From assembly GCA_009843635.1 (NCBI GenBank), contig VYDB01000042.1, positions 1-64,000 of the forward strand: a stretch of DNA of 64,000 bases. The letters run 5' to 3'. Positions 33,748 through 42,800 of the stretch are shown piece by piece. How positions within the stretch are numbered: position 1 is the stretch's first letter; the number at the start of each line of letters is the position of its first letter. A program made the translations under genes and the position numbers. The notes under the pieces were generated by a model. The model saw only the letters and a list, made by a program, of their open reading frames with translations. It was not told the DNA's origin and searched no databases. This DNA is from Gammaproteobacteria bacterium. GTDB lineage: Bacteria; Pseudomonadota; Gammaproteobacteria; Pseudomonadales; Azotimanducaceae.

Positions 33748-35127
33748 TCAGAGCCTGTTTTTGAAGACTATGCCGTCCTTCATGATGAGGTGCAGGTTGG
33801 TGGCGTGGTCCGCGAGAATGGCCGGGTCGTCCAGCGGGTTGCCGTTCACCAGGAGAATATCGGCGTAGGCGCCTTCTTTGATGACGCCCAGCCGACCTTC
33901 GGGATACGGGTTGTTAGGCCCCGTCATAGCGGCCACTTCGCCGCCCCAAAGGGTTGCGGACTTCAACACGCTCAAATTGTCGAAGAATTCCATGTAGATG
34001 CCGAATTCGGCGAGTTGCAGCCTTGCTTCGGTGGCGAGCGTTCCGCCGCCCCAGGGCGCGACAAGATCCGTTCCGTAAACGAATTTCGCACCGTGCTCGG
34101 CGAATGCGCGGAGCGATGCGCGGTAGGCCTGAATCGCTGGCATCACCTTGGCGTAACTCTCAGGGCTTAGCATGGCTTTCAGTTCATCAAGGCTGCGCCC
34201 GAGAACCGTTCCGGTGTTGAATTCCACGAAGACATCGCTCTCGACAATGCGCGTTACCGCCTTGTCTATCTCCGCCGGCGTGTTGCCGATCATCGGAACG
34301 TGCTCGAGCATGTGCACGCCGGCATCAAGCGCGTGGTGGACACCTTCCGCAGTATGACAGTGCGCCGTCACGTAGGTTTTCGCCTGCTCGGCGACTTGCA
34401 CAACCGCGGTGAGTTCCTGCGGCGTGGATTGCACGGCATGGATCGGGTCGAATTCGCTTGAAACGCCACCGCTCACGAAGACCTTGAAGAAGTCGGCGCC
34501 GTTGCGGAAGCTCTCACGCGCCGCCCGCGCGAATTCGTGGGGGCCATCGACGATGTAGCCGAGGCGCCGCTCGTACCAGTGCTGGGGGCCATCGCCGAAG
34601 TGGGGATTGTCATTGGTCAGGCCCCGAAAATCGCCGTGGCCGCCGGTCTGGCTGATCATGGCCTCCGCGCCGTACACTCGCGGCCCGGGCGCCAGGTTGG
34701 TGTCGAAAAGCTTGCGCAGGTAGGTCGACGGGCCGCCCGTGTCGCGGACCGTGGTGAAGCCCCGCATGAGCATGGCCTCGCCGCGCACCGTCGCCAAGGC
34801 GCCCACCATGAACTCGCTGACGTTTTGCCGGCCCTGGATGGCTATCGGGGTGTACGCGGAAAAGTGAACGTGGGAGTCGATCAGGCCCGGCATGAGGGTG
34901 CGGCCGCCGCCGTCGATCACCTGCGCATCGTCCGCATCGATGTCGTGGCCGACGGCCTTGATTAAGTTGCCTTCGACGAGAACTTCCATGCCTCCAGCGA
35001 GCTTGTCGGAATTGCCGTCAAAGACATTGACGTTGGCAAACAGGATCCGGTTCAAAGGGGTGTCTGCTGAAGCGGACAGCGGCAACGCCAGGATGAGTGC
35101 CAGCACGGCGCCGGACAGCTTGTTCAT
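33748..35127 (-). CDS. Exported metal-dependent amidohydrolase (imidazolonepropionase-like)
   Basis: Amidohydrolase-family enzyme of 459 aa with a clean signal peptide (LSGAVLALILALPLSASA), so it acts in the periplasm. The start is the ATG at 35127, which has GGAGA at good spacing; longer frames lack this. Metal-site segments are LIDSHVHFSAY, the lysine segment FFKVFVSGGV, TAHCHTAEGVHHALDAGVHMLEH and VYGTDLVAPWG. This pattern is shared with prolidase-like and imidazolonepropionase-like hydrolases, so a peptide or cyclic amide substrate is likely but not proven. It follows the YkvI-like transporter gene by 83 bp on the same strand. Confidence 0.8.
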   Translation of the reverse strand: MNKLSGAVLALILALPLSASADTPLNRILFANVNVFDGNSDKLAGGMEVLVEGNLIKAVGHDIDADDAQVIDGGGRTLMPGLIDSHVHFSAYTPIAIQGRQNVSEFMVGALATVRGEAMLMRGFTTVRDTGGPSTYLRKLFDTNLAPGPRVYGAEAMISQTGGHGDFRGLTNDNPHFGDGPQHWYERRLGYIVDGPHEFARAARESFRNGADFFKVFVSGGVSSEFDPIHAVQSTPQELTAVVQVAEQAKTYVTAHCHTAEGVHHALDAGVHMLEHVPMIGNTPAEIDKAVTRIVESDVFVEFNTGTVLGRSLDELKAMLSPESYAKVMPAIQAYRASLRAFAEHGAKFVYGTDLVAPWGGGTLATEARLQLAEFGIYMEFFDNLSVLKSATLWGGEVAAMTGPNNPYPEGRLGVIKEGAYADILLVNGNPLDDPAILADHATNLHLIMKDGIVFKNRL

Positions 35128-35210
35128 ATTGAATGTCTCCATTACCCATGCTTGGGACGTTAACGAGTGAATTGGAAAGCGGGCAACCCTGTCCGTCCAC
35201 GCTTTCCCCC

Positions 35211-36311
35211 CTAATGCGCCTTTGAGCGCCCCTTGTAAACCAGATACACGCCGTAAGTCAGCAGCGGTATCACGAACACGACAACGAAGCTCGCGAACAT
35301 GAGCGAATAGCCGCGCAGGATCAGTGCGATGATGCCCATTGTGCCTAGGGCCAAGCTGGAAATGACGACCACCGCCGCTACGCCGGCATGGCCTAGCCGT
35401 GACATGGCCCGGCCCCGATGCCGCAGGTGCCATCCGTCCACGCGCTGAATCAAACCCTGCATCAGCGCTACCCCAGTTTGAGCGACGAGCACAAACATCA
35501 CCGCCACGTAGACGTTCAGCAGCAACGGCGTGCTTACATTGGCGAACATCCAGTAGGTCGGAATTCGCTCATCCACTATTGCCGGAAAATGCAGCATGAA
35601 GGCGAAGTGGAATATCGCCGCAGGGATGACGCAGACCAGCGCGGCCACAATGGCCGCCGTGAACGCCTCGGCCCGTGAGCGCAACCCCATCGCGCAATAC
35701 AGCAGGATCGGCAGATATCCACCGTTTGCTATCGCATACTGCAAGCCCGTCATGATGCCGCCGGCTTGGTGATCGATCGTCTCGAACCTCTCTACGATCT
35801 GATCCATGTAGCCATGGAATAGTTGCACGGCCAAAACGGCCAGCACCGCGAACAGCGCGGCGATCGACAGCATCATTGATTGCTCGACAACCTTTCGGCC
35901 GTAGTAGTTCAGACCGACGACGAGCACGAAGATGAGCAGCGATCCGACCCAGACGGCGAAACCGAAGTGGTCCTCCAGCACGGTGCCGCCGACGGTTATC
36001 GTGATCGACATCGCGATCAGCAAGCCGATCACGATGACAATCTCGTAGAGGAACCATGCCCGCCCCAACAGAACCTTGAAAAAGCCGACGTAGTCATAGG
36101 CCTTGAAGAGGCGTGCGATCTCGAAGCTCAGCGCCAGCAACACCATGTAGGTGACGCACAGAGAGGACAGCGCGACCAATCCGCCGGTTGGGCCGTTGCT
36201 GCTGACGAATTCCATCACTTCTCGGCCCGAGCCGTAGGATGCGCCAAAAATCGCGGACAGGAAAACCGCTGTGGGAATCAGCAGAACGCGAAAGAAATAG
36301 GTATCGAGCAT
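35211..36311 (-). CDS. YkvI-like integral membrane transporter
   Basis: A 366-aa polytopic protein with about ten transmembrane helices. The first helix region carries AIFGASYGSGREVMEF, which resembles the start of YkvI-family membrane proteins of the LeuT-fold (APC) superfamily, where the broken first helix binds substrate and sodium. Transport of an amino acid or related small molecule is therefore likely, with the substrate unknown. It is the first gene of a pair with the exported amidohydrolase, so it may import the hydrolysis product. The start is the ATG at 36311; the 200-bp gap to the divergent ridA-type gene should hold both promoters. Confidence 0.65.
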   Translation of the reverse strand: MLDTYFFRVLLIPTAVFLSAIFGASYGSGREVMEFVSSNGPTGGLVALSSLCVTYMVLLALSFEIARLFKAYDYVGFFKVLLGRAWFLYEIVIVIGLLIAMSITITVGGTVLEDHFGFAVWVGSLLIFVLVVGLNYYGRKVVEQSMMLSIAALFAVLAVLAVQLFHGYMDQIVERFETIDHQAGGIMTGLQYAIANGGYLPILLYCAMGLRSRAEAFTAAIVAALVCVIPAAIFHFAFMLHFPAIVDERIPTYWMFANVSTPLLLNVYVAVMFVLVAQTGVALMQGLIQRVDGWHLRHRGRAMSRLGHAGVAAVVVISSLALGTMGIIALILRGYSLMFASFVVVFVIPLLTYGVYLVYKGRSKAH

Positions 36312-36512
36312 TTTTCCCTACAGAACGCGGCGCGGCGGCCGGCGCCATCGCAAACCCTGAAACCGCACGAAATCCCGGCCAAGCGTAGCCCATTCATTGA
36401 GCGGATCAAGAGGATCGGCCCTTGGCGACCGTTCGGTTGCACGAACGAACATGTGGCGAGCGTTGATCTGGAGGATACTATCGCTGTTCGCACGCCGATC
36501 AAGGAGGGTCGC

Positions 36513-36998
36513 ATGGCAGGTCGCATTGAACAGCGCATCGAGGAACTCGGGCTGGTGTTGCCCCAACCCCTCCAGGTGCCCCCGGGCCTGAAGGTGCCGC
36601 TCGTCATGGTCAGGACGCTCGGCAAGCGCGTGCTGGTCTCGGGGCACGGCCCACAAGAAGCCGACGGCTCCGTCGCGCAGCCTCTCGGACAGGTGGGTGC
36701 GGATGTCACGATCGAGCAGGGAGTCGAGGCGGCGCGCAAGGTGGCGCTGGCCATGCTCGGCTCGATTCAGCGCGCCATCGGCGACCTTGACCGCATCGAC
36801 TGCTGGGCCAAGGTGTTCGGCATGGTGAATTCAGCGCCCGGCTTCACGGGCCAGACGGCGGTGATCAACGGCTTCTCGGAGCAGATCGTCGAGATCTTCG
36901 GCGAGGAATGCGGCCTCGCCACCCGCTCGGCGGTCGGCATGGCGGCGCTCCCCTTCGGCATCCCCGTCGAGGTGGAAGCCGAACTGCAGCTTAAGTAG
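36513..36998 (+). CDS. RidA/YjgF-family protein
   Basis: A 161-aa member of the RidA superfamily, whose founding member hydrolyses reactive enamine/imine intermediates to 2-oxo acids. The ATG at 36513 follows an excellent AAGGAGGG site. Recognisable parts are VSGHGPQEADGS near residue 40, VALAMLGSIQRAIGDLDRIDCWAKVFGMVNSAPGF, and the C-terminal GMAALPFGIPVEVEAEL. The normal catalytic arginine of RidA (in the R-S/A-VARLP-type segment) appears as ATRSAVGMAALP, so an arginine is present. It ends 10 bp before the 2-oxoacid oxidoreductase gene, which suggests supply or protection of 2-oxo acids. Confidence 0.85.
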   Translation: MAGRIEQRIEELGLVLPQPLQVPPGLKVPLVMVRTLGKRVLVSGHGPQEADGSVAQPLGQVGADVTIEQGVEAARKVALAMLGSIQRAIGDLDRIDCWAKVFGMVNSAPGFTGQTAVINGFSEQIVEIFGEECGLATRSAVGMAALPFGIPVEVEAELQLK

Positions 36999-37008
36999 AG
37001 GGCTGCTC

Positions 37009-40000
37009 ATGAGTCAGCCGGCCGTCAGTCTCGAGGACAAGTACACCAAGGATGCGGGACGAGTCTATCTGACCGGCACCCAGGCACTCGTGCGGCTCCT
37101 GCTGGTGCAGCGGCGCCGGGACGTTGCCGCCGGGCTCAACACCGCCGGGTTCATCGCCGGCTACCGGGGTTCGCCGATGACGGCGATGGACATGGAACTC
37201 TGGCGGGCGGAGGAACATACCGCCCAGCACCACGTCCGCTTCTGGCCAGCCACCAACGAGCACATGGCGGCGACCGCCGTTTGGGGCACCCAGCAGGTGC
37301 ACTACTTCGGCGATGCCGACTATGACGGCGTCTATGCCATGTGGTACGGCAAGGGCCCAGGCCTCGACCAGAGCCTCGATGCCATCCGCCAAGGCAACTA
37401 CCACGGCACCGCCAAGCACGGCGGCGTGCTGGTGCTCGCCGGCGACGACCCGGCCATGCGCTCCACCGTTGACGCCTATCATTCGGAACTGCTGTTTGAA
37501 GACCTGCTCATGCCGGTGCTGTACCCGGCGGACATCCAGGAGGTGTTCACCCTCGGCCTGTACGGCATCGAACTGTCCCGCTTCAGCGGTGCTTGGGTGG
37601 GCTACAAGCTGTTGCCGGAAACCATTGAGACGGCGGCCAGCATTCAGGCGGACCACGAGGGCATCCACATCGCCCGGCCCGAGTTCGGGTTTCCTGCGGA
37701 TGGGGTCAATTCGCGCCCCGGCGATTCCTGGACGGTGCAGGAGAACCGCCTGCGCGGCTACAAGCTGCCTACGGCGGTGGCGTTCGCGCGGGCCAATCGG
37801 CTCAACCGCATCACCCACGACAGCCCGCGCGCGCGTTTCGGCATCGCGGCCATGGGCAAGACTTGGCGCGACGTCCTGCAGGCGCTGGCCGACCTGGGTC
37901 TCGATGCGGCGGTGCTGTCGGCGATCGGCATCCGCATCCTCAAGGTGGCCATGCCGTTTCCGGTGGACCGGGAAACCTATCGAGAGTTCGCCGAAGGCTT
38001 GGAAGAGGTTCTGGTCATCGAAGACAAGCGCGAGCAGATCGAGAACGCCATCCGCCATGTCTGCTACGCATTGCCGGAAGGGCGCCGGCCCAACATCGTC
38101 GGCCGCCTGGACGAACGCGGCGTCAAGCTGGTCGATGACATCGGCGACCTGCATCCGGACAAGATCGCCCGTGCGCTCGCCGGGCGCATCCGCGCCTTCC
38201 ACGACAGCGAACGCCTGCGCGCGCGCCTCGCCTTCCTGGACCGGCAGGCCGCCGCTGAACGCCAGCGCGAAGCCGCTTCGATCGCCCGGCTGCCCTATTT
38301 CTGCTCCGGTTGCCCGCACAACACTTCCACCCGGGTGCCGGAGGGCAGCCGCGCCTACGGCGGCGTCGGCTGCCACTTCATGGCCAACTGGATGGACCGG
38401 GAGGTCCACTCCTACAGCCAGATGGGCGGCGAGGGGGTGGCTTGGATCGGTCAGGCTCCCTTCGTGCGCACGCCGCACGTCTTCCAGCAGCTCGGCGACG
38501 GCACCTATTACCACTCCGGGATTCTCGCGGTCCGCTCGGCGGTCGCGGCAGGCGTCAACATCACCTACAAGATCCTGTTCAACGATGCCGTGGCCATGAC
38601 CGGCGGGCAGCCGGTTGACGGGCAGCTCACCGTGCCGCAGATTTCCCGGCAGATGCGCGACGAAGGCATCCAGCGCATCGCCGTGGTGACCGATGAACCG
38701 GAGAAGTACGGCAAGGAAGCCCAGTTTGCGCCCGGCACCAGCATCCATCTCCGGGACGACCTGGACTTCGTGCAGCGCGAGCTGCGCGATGTGGCCGGCG
38801 TCTCCATTCTGATCTACGACCAGACCTGTGCCGCGGAAAAGCGCAGGCGGCGCAAGCGCGGCCGCTACCCGGACCCCGCCAAGCGGCTGTTCATCAACGA
38901 CCGGGTGTGCGAAAACTGCGGCGATTGCGGCACCCAGTCCAACTGCGTCTCGGTGTTGCCGGTCGAGACCGAGTACGGGCGCAAGCGCACCATCGATCAA
39001 TCCGCATGCAACAAGGACTATTCCTGCAACAAGGGGTTCTGTCCGAGTTTCGTGACCGTACTGGGCGGTCAGCCGCGCAAGGGCCGTGGCACGGCCGACC
39101 TGCCGCCCGCCTTGGAAACGATCCCGGAACCCGATCTAGCCGCCATACCCGAAAGCGGCACCTACGCCATACTCATCGGCGGCGTTGGCGGCACCGGGGT
39201 CGTCACCATCGGCGCGCTGCTGGGCATGGCGGCGCACATCGACGGCAAGGGCGCGTCCATCGTCGATCAACTGGGATTCGCCCAAAAGGGCGGGCCGGTC
39301 ACCACCCACGTGCGCATCGCGGAGCAAACCGAGGACATCAACTCAGCGCGCATCAACGGGGGTGGGGCAGACCTGGTTCTCGGCTGCGATCTGCTGGTCG
39401 CCAGCGGCGATCAACTGCTGGCGACCATGGATCCAGATCGAACCCGCGCCGTGGTGAACACTCAGCAGACCATCACCGGCGACTTCACCCGCAATCCGGA
39501 CCTGGTCTATCCGGGGAGTGACCTGCGCATGCGCTTGTCGGGGGCGCTGAATCCGGACAACCTCACCTTCATCGACGCCACCCGCATCGCCACGGCGCTG
39601 CTCGGCGATTCCATCGCCAGCAACTTGTTCCTCGTGGGTTACGCCTGGCAGCAGGGCCTGTTGCCGCTGTCGAGGGAGGCGATCTTCGATGCCGTTGCGC
39701 TGAACGGCGTGAGCGTCGAGTGGAACCAGCAGGCCTTCGAGTGGGGCCGCCGCGCCGCCTGGGATATCGATGCGGTCATGGCGGTGGCCGGCGGCGCTGC
39801 CGAGCGTTCGTCCACGGCGTTGCCCCTCGATGCGCTCGTCGAACATCGCAGCGCGGACCTGGCCGCCTACCAGGACGCGGCCTATGCCGAGCGGTACCGG
39901 TCGCTGGTCAAAGGCGCTCGCGAAGCGGAACGCCAGCGCGCGTCCGGCCGCAACGGACTGGCCGAAGCGGTCGCCCGCCATGCCCACAAGCTGATGGCTT

Positions 40001-40479
40001 ACAAGGACGAGTACGAAGTGGGGCGCCTATATTCACATCCGGACTTCATGCGCAAGCTGAACGAACAGTTCGAAGGCCCCTTCAAACTGCGCTTCAATCT
40101 TGCGCCACCCATGATCGCCCCGAAGGACAAGGTCACCGGTACGCCGCGCAAGATGGCGTTCGGCGGCTGGATGCTTCCGGTCATGCGGCTGCTTGGGCTT
40201 CTGCGGTTCCTGCGCGGCACGCCGTTTGATCCCTTCGGCTGGAGTGCGGAGCGGAAGATGGAGCGGCAACTCATCGTCAACTACGAGAACGTCGTCGCCG
40301 AACTGCTCGACGGCCTGAACGACGACAACCACGGGCTCGCCGTCAGCATCGCTTCCATTCCTGAGCAGATCCGCGGATTCGGCCACATCAAGATGGCGTC
40401 GGTAGAGGCGGCTGCAGCCTGCGAGGCGGAGCTGCTGGAGGCGTGGCGAAGCGCTCCCCGAGACGAGATCGCCGCGTAG
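37009..40479 (+). CDS. Fused 2-oxoacid (indolepyruvate-type) ferredoxin oxidoreductase
   Basis: Single-chain thiamine-diphosphate enzyme of 1156 aa that oxidatively decarboxylates 2-oxo acids, typically aryl or branched, to acyl-CoA with reduction of ferredoxin. Order: N-terminal pyrimidine-binding domain (GFIAGYRGSPMTAMD, WPATNEHMAATAVWGTQQ), TPP domain with FCSGCPHNTSTRVPEGS and GGVGCHFM, an iron-sulfur region with VCENCGDCG and CNKDYSCNKGFCP at about 634-680, and a C-terminal gamma domain (LIGGVGGTGVVTIGALLG). This is the fused form common in proteobacteria rather than the two-subunit archaeal IorAB. It lies directly between RidA and an NMO-like flavoprotein. Its own 4Fe-4S clusters are intact by cysteine count. 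Confidence 0.9.
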   Translation: MSQPAVSLEDKYTKDAGRVYLTGTQALVRLLLVQRRRDVAAGLNTAGFIAGYRGSPMTAMDMELWRAEEHTAQHHVRFWPATNEHMAATAVWGTQQVHYFGDADYDGVYAMWYGKGPGLDQSLDAIRQGNYHGTAKHGGVLVLAGDDPAMRSTVDAYHSELLFEDLLMPVLYPADIQEVFTLGLYGIELSRFSGAWVGYKLLPETIETAASIQADHEGIHIARPEFGFPADGVNSRPGDSWTVQENRLRGYKLPTAVAFARANRLNRITHDSPRARFGIAAMGKTWRDVLQALADLGLDAAVLSAIGIRILKVAMPFPVDRETYREFAEGLEEVLVIEDKREQIENAIRHVCYALPEGRRPNIVGRLDERGVKLVDDIGDLHPDKIARALAGRIRAFHDSERLRARLAFLDRQAAAERQREAASIARLPYFCSGCPHNTSTRVPEGSRAYGGVGCHFMANWMDREVHSYSQMGGEGVAWIGQAPFVRTPHVFQQLGDGTYYHSGILAVRSAVAAGVNITYKILFNDAVAMTGGQPVDGQLTVPQISRQMRDEGIQRIAVVTDEPEKYGKEAQFAPGTSIHLRDDLDFVQRELRDVAGVSILIYDQTCAAEKRRRRKRGRYPDPAKRLFINDRVCENCGDCGTQSNCVSVLPVETEYGRKRTIDQSACNKDYSCNKGFCPSFVTVLGGQPRKGRGTADLPPALETIPEPDLAAIPESGTYAILIGGVGGTGVVTIGALLGMAAHIDGKGASIVDQLGFAQKGGPVTTHVRIAEQTEDINSARINGGGADLVLGCDLLVASGDQLLATMDPDRTRAVVNTQQTITGDFTRNPDLVYPGSDLRMRLSGALNPDNLTFIDATRIATALLGDSIASNLFLVGYAWQQGLLPLSREAIFDAVALNGVSVEWNQQAFEWGRRAAWDIDAVMAVAGGAAERSSTALPLDALVEHRSADLAAYQDAAYAERYRSLVKGAREAERQRASGRNGLAEAVARHAHKLMAYKDEYEVGRLYSHPDFMRKLNEQFEGPFKLRFNLAPPMIAPKDKVTGTPRKMAFGGWMLPVMRLLGLLRFLRGTPFDPFGWSAERKMERQLIVNYENVVAELLDGLNDDNHGLAVSIASIPEQIRGFGHIKMASVEAAAACEAELLEAWRSAPRDEIAA

Positions 40480-40487
40480 AGCTGGCC

Positions 40488-41618
40488 ATGCAGTCCGAAC
40501 TCTGCGAGCGCCTTGGGCTGGATCACGCCCTGTTCGCCTTCTCCCATTGCCGCGATGTGGTTGCCGCGGTCAGCAACAACGGCGGCATGGGGGTGTTGGG
40601 CGCTGGTTGGATGAGCGCGGACACCTTGGCGACGGAACTCGACTGGCTCGACCAAGCGGTGGGCGACAACGGCTACGGCGTGGACGTGGTCATTCCGCAG
40701 CGCTACGAAGGCATGGAGGAGACCGATCCGGAAACGCTGGAACGGCGGCTCTGGAGCCAGGTGCCGGCCACCCACCTAGGGTTTGCAAATCGCCTGCTGC
40801 GGGAACATGGGGTGCCGGAATGGCCGCAAGGCGAGGGCATCACGCAGCCCGATCTCCCAGGCGCCACCTACGCGACCGCCTTGCCTCTTGTGCAGGAGGC
40901 ATTGAGGCATCCCCAGTGCAGAATCCTCGTCAACGCCTTGGGTACGCCGCCCCGGGAAGTGGTCGAGGCGGTCCAGTCCACAGGTCGGCTGGTCGGCGCC
41001 CTGTGCGGCCGCGTCACCCAGGCGGTCGCACATGCTGAAGCCGGTCTCGACTTCGTGGTGGCTCAAGGCGGGGAGGGTGGCGGCCACGCCGGGGAGATTG
41101 CCAGCATCGTGTTGTGGCCCCAAGTGGTTGATGCCATTGCGCCATTGCCTGTGCTCGCCGCGGGCGGCATCGGCAACGGCCGGCAAATGCTGGCGGCCAT
41201 GGCGACCGGCGCCGCCGGCGTTTGGACCGGCTCCCTCTGGGTGACGGTTGCGGAAGCGGCGGCGGAGCCGGCGCAGAAGGCCGCCTATCTGCGCGCTTCC
41301 AGCGAAGACACGGTTCGTTCGCGGAGTTGGACCGGCAAGACCGCCCGAGTGCTCAGAAACGCCTGGACCGAGGCGTGGGACCAGGCGGAGTCCCCGGATC
41401 CCCTGCCGATGCCGCTGCAGTTCCTGGTCGCTGCCGATGCGCGGCGCCGCACCGAGCGGTACGCGGGCGTCGGCAACGCCCAGGCGGTGGCGATGAATCC
41501 AGCTGGCCAGGTCATCGGTCAGATCAACGAAATCGAGTCCTGCCGGGATGTCGTATTCAGGCTGCTCAGCGAGTACGCCGATGCGCTGGAGCAGGTCACG
41601 AGAGGTGCGCCTGGCTAG
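40488..41618 (+). CDS. Nitronate monooxygenase-like FMN flavoprotein
   Basis: TIM-barrel flavoprotein of the nitronate monooxygenase / 2-nitropropane dioxygenase family, 376 aa from the ATG at 40488, 8 bp after the upstream stop. A GTG 45 bases upstream would overlap that gene. FMN-binding elements are AAVSNNGGMGVLGAG near the N-terminus, FVVAQGGEGGGHAGE in mid-protein and LAAGGIGNGRQMLAAMATGAAGVWTG. Members can act as nitronate oxygenases, NADH:quinone reductases or enoyl reductases, so the reaction here is open; in this setting an acyl-CoA or aromatic substrate is conceivable. It is probably co-transcribed with the oxidoreductase. Confidence 0.83.
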   Translation: MQSELCERLGLDHALFAFSHCRDVVAAVSNNGGMGVLGAGWMSADTLATELDWLDQAVGDNGYGVDVVIPQRYEGMEETDPETLERRLWSQVPATHLGFANRLLREHGVPEWPQGEGITQPDLPGATYATALPLVQEALRHPQCRILVNALGTPPREVVEAVQSTGRLVGALCGRVTQAVAHAEAGLDFVVAQGGEGGGHAGEIASIVLWPQVVDAIAPLPVLAAGGIGNGRQMLAAMATGAAGVWTGSLWVTVAEAAAEPAQKAAYLRASSEDTVRSRSWTGKTARVLRNAWTEAWDQAESPDPLPMPLQFLVAADARRRTERYAGVGNAQAVAMNPAGQVIGQINEIESCRDVVFRLLSEYADALEQVTRGAPG

Positions 41619-41623
41619 GTGGG

Positions 41624-42772
41624 CTACCGGGCGTTGACGATGCCTTGCCGATGCAGCCGCTCGATCTCCGCATCGCTTAGCCCCCAGCCCGCTAGGCTGT
41701 CTCCGGCATTGCCCCCCGGTTCCGAGGGCGCGCACTGGATGTGCGACGGCGTCCGGGAAAAGCGCGGAGCGGGTGCCGGCTGGAGGACGTTGTCCACGGT
41801 GAGGTAACTGTTCCGTGCTTCGCTGTGCGGATGTGTGGCTGCCTCCATTAGCGAGAGCACCGGTGCGAAACAGGCATCGGTGCCATCGAACGCTTGCGTC
41901 CACTCCTCCCGGGTGCGGGATCGAAACAGCCTTTCCAGCACGGCGTGATGTCTGGGCCAGGATGCCCTGTCGTACTGGTCTTTCGGGTCGATCTCATCGG
42001 TTTCCAGAGCCTCGAGCAGGGCGGCGAAGAAGCGTCCCTCGATGGCGCAGACCGCAACGTATTCGCCGTCGCGGGTCTCGTAGGTGCGCACGAAGGGCGC
42101 GCTGCCGTCGAACAGGTTGACGCCCCGGCGATCCTGCCACAGGCCACCTGCGAGCATGCCGTAGAAGAGGGTCATCATCGAAGCGGTGCCATCGACCATG
42201 GCTGCATCGACCACTTGGCCCTGGCCGGACCGTTGCGCTTCGAGCAGCGCCGCCAGCATCCCCAGCGCCAAGTACAGACCGCCGCCGCCGAAGTCGCCGA
42301 TCAGGTTGAGCGGCACGGGTGGCGGGCGCTGCGCCTCGCCCAGCGTGCCCAGGGCGCCAGCCAAGGCGATGTAGTTGGTGTCGTGGCCGGCCGTGTCGGC
42401 GAGCGGCCCATCCTGACCCCAGCCGGTGATGCGGCCGTAAACAAGGCGGGGATTGCGCGCCATGCACTCGTCGGGTCCGAGGCCCAGCCGCTCCATGACG
42501 CCGGGGCGGAATCCTTCGAACAACGCATCGGCACCGGCACACAGGCGCAACACCAGATCGACCCCCTCGGGTTCCTTGAGGTCCACCCCGATCACCGGCC
42601 GGCTGCGGTTCATCAGGTTGTACTGCGCGGGCATGGCCACGCCCCGTTCGCCGCCGGCCGGATTGTCGATGCGAATGAGCCGGGCGCCCATGTCCGCCAG
42701 CAGCATGCCGCAAAACTGACCGGGGCCGATGCCGGCGATCTCCACGATCCTGTATCCCTCAAGTGGCCCCAT
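41624..42772 (-). CDS. Alpha-methylacyl-CoA racemase-type CoA transferase family III protein
   Basis: CaiB/BaiF-fold protein of 382 aa. The details match alpha-methylacyl-CoA racemase rather than a transferase: the active-site histidine in GHDTNYIALAGALG, the aspartate in VVDAAMVDGTASMM, and DFGGGGLYLALGMLAALLEA between them. Racemisation of 2-methyl-branched acyl-CoAs makes them substrates of stereospecific acyl-CoA dehydrogenases in breakdown of sterols and branched lipids. The start is ATG 42772 with a weak GGAT site, 28 bp after the regulator stop. Third gene of the crotonase-AraC-racemase row. Confidence 0.87.
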   Translation of the reverse strand: MGPLEGYRIVEIAGIGPGQFCGMLLADMGARLIRIDNPAGGERGVAMPAQYNLMNRSRPVIGVDLKEPEGVDLVLRLCAGADALFEGFRPGVMERLGLGPDECMARNPRLVYGRITGWGQDGPLADTAGHDTNYIALAGALGTLGEAQRPPPVPLNLIGDFGGGGLYLALGMLAALLEAQRSGQGQVVDAAMVDGTASMMTLFYGMLAGGLWQDRRGVNLFDGSAPFVRTYETRDGEYVAVCAIEGRFFAALLEALETDEIDPKDQYDRASWPRHHAVLERLFRSRTREEWTQAFDGTDACFAPVLSLMEAATHPHSEARNSYLTVDNVLQPAPAPRFSRTPSHIQCAPSEPGGNAGDSLAGWGLSDAEIERLHRQGIVNAR

Positions 42773-42800
42773 GGCGTCGTATCCGGTGCGCTGCTGTCGG

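Noticed and set aside
36991-39000. 669-codon open frame on the minus strand across the 2-oxoacid oxidoreductase gene
   Set aside because: It is antisense to a clearly recognised enzyme, has low-complexity composition typical of GC-rich shadow frames and no family motif.
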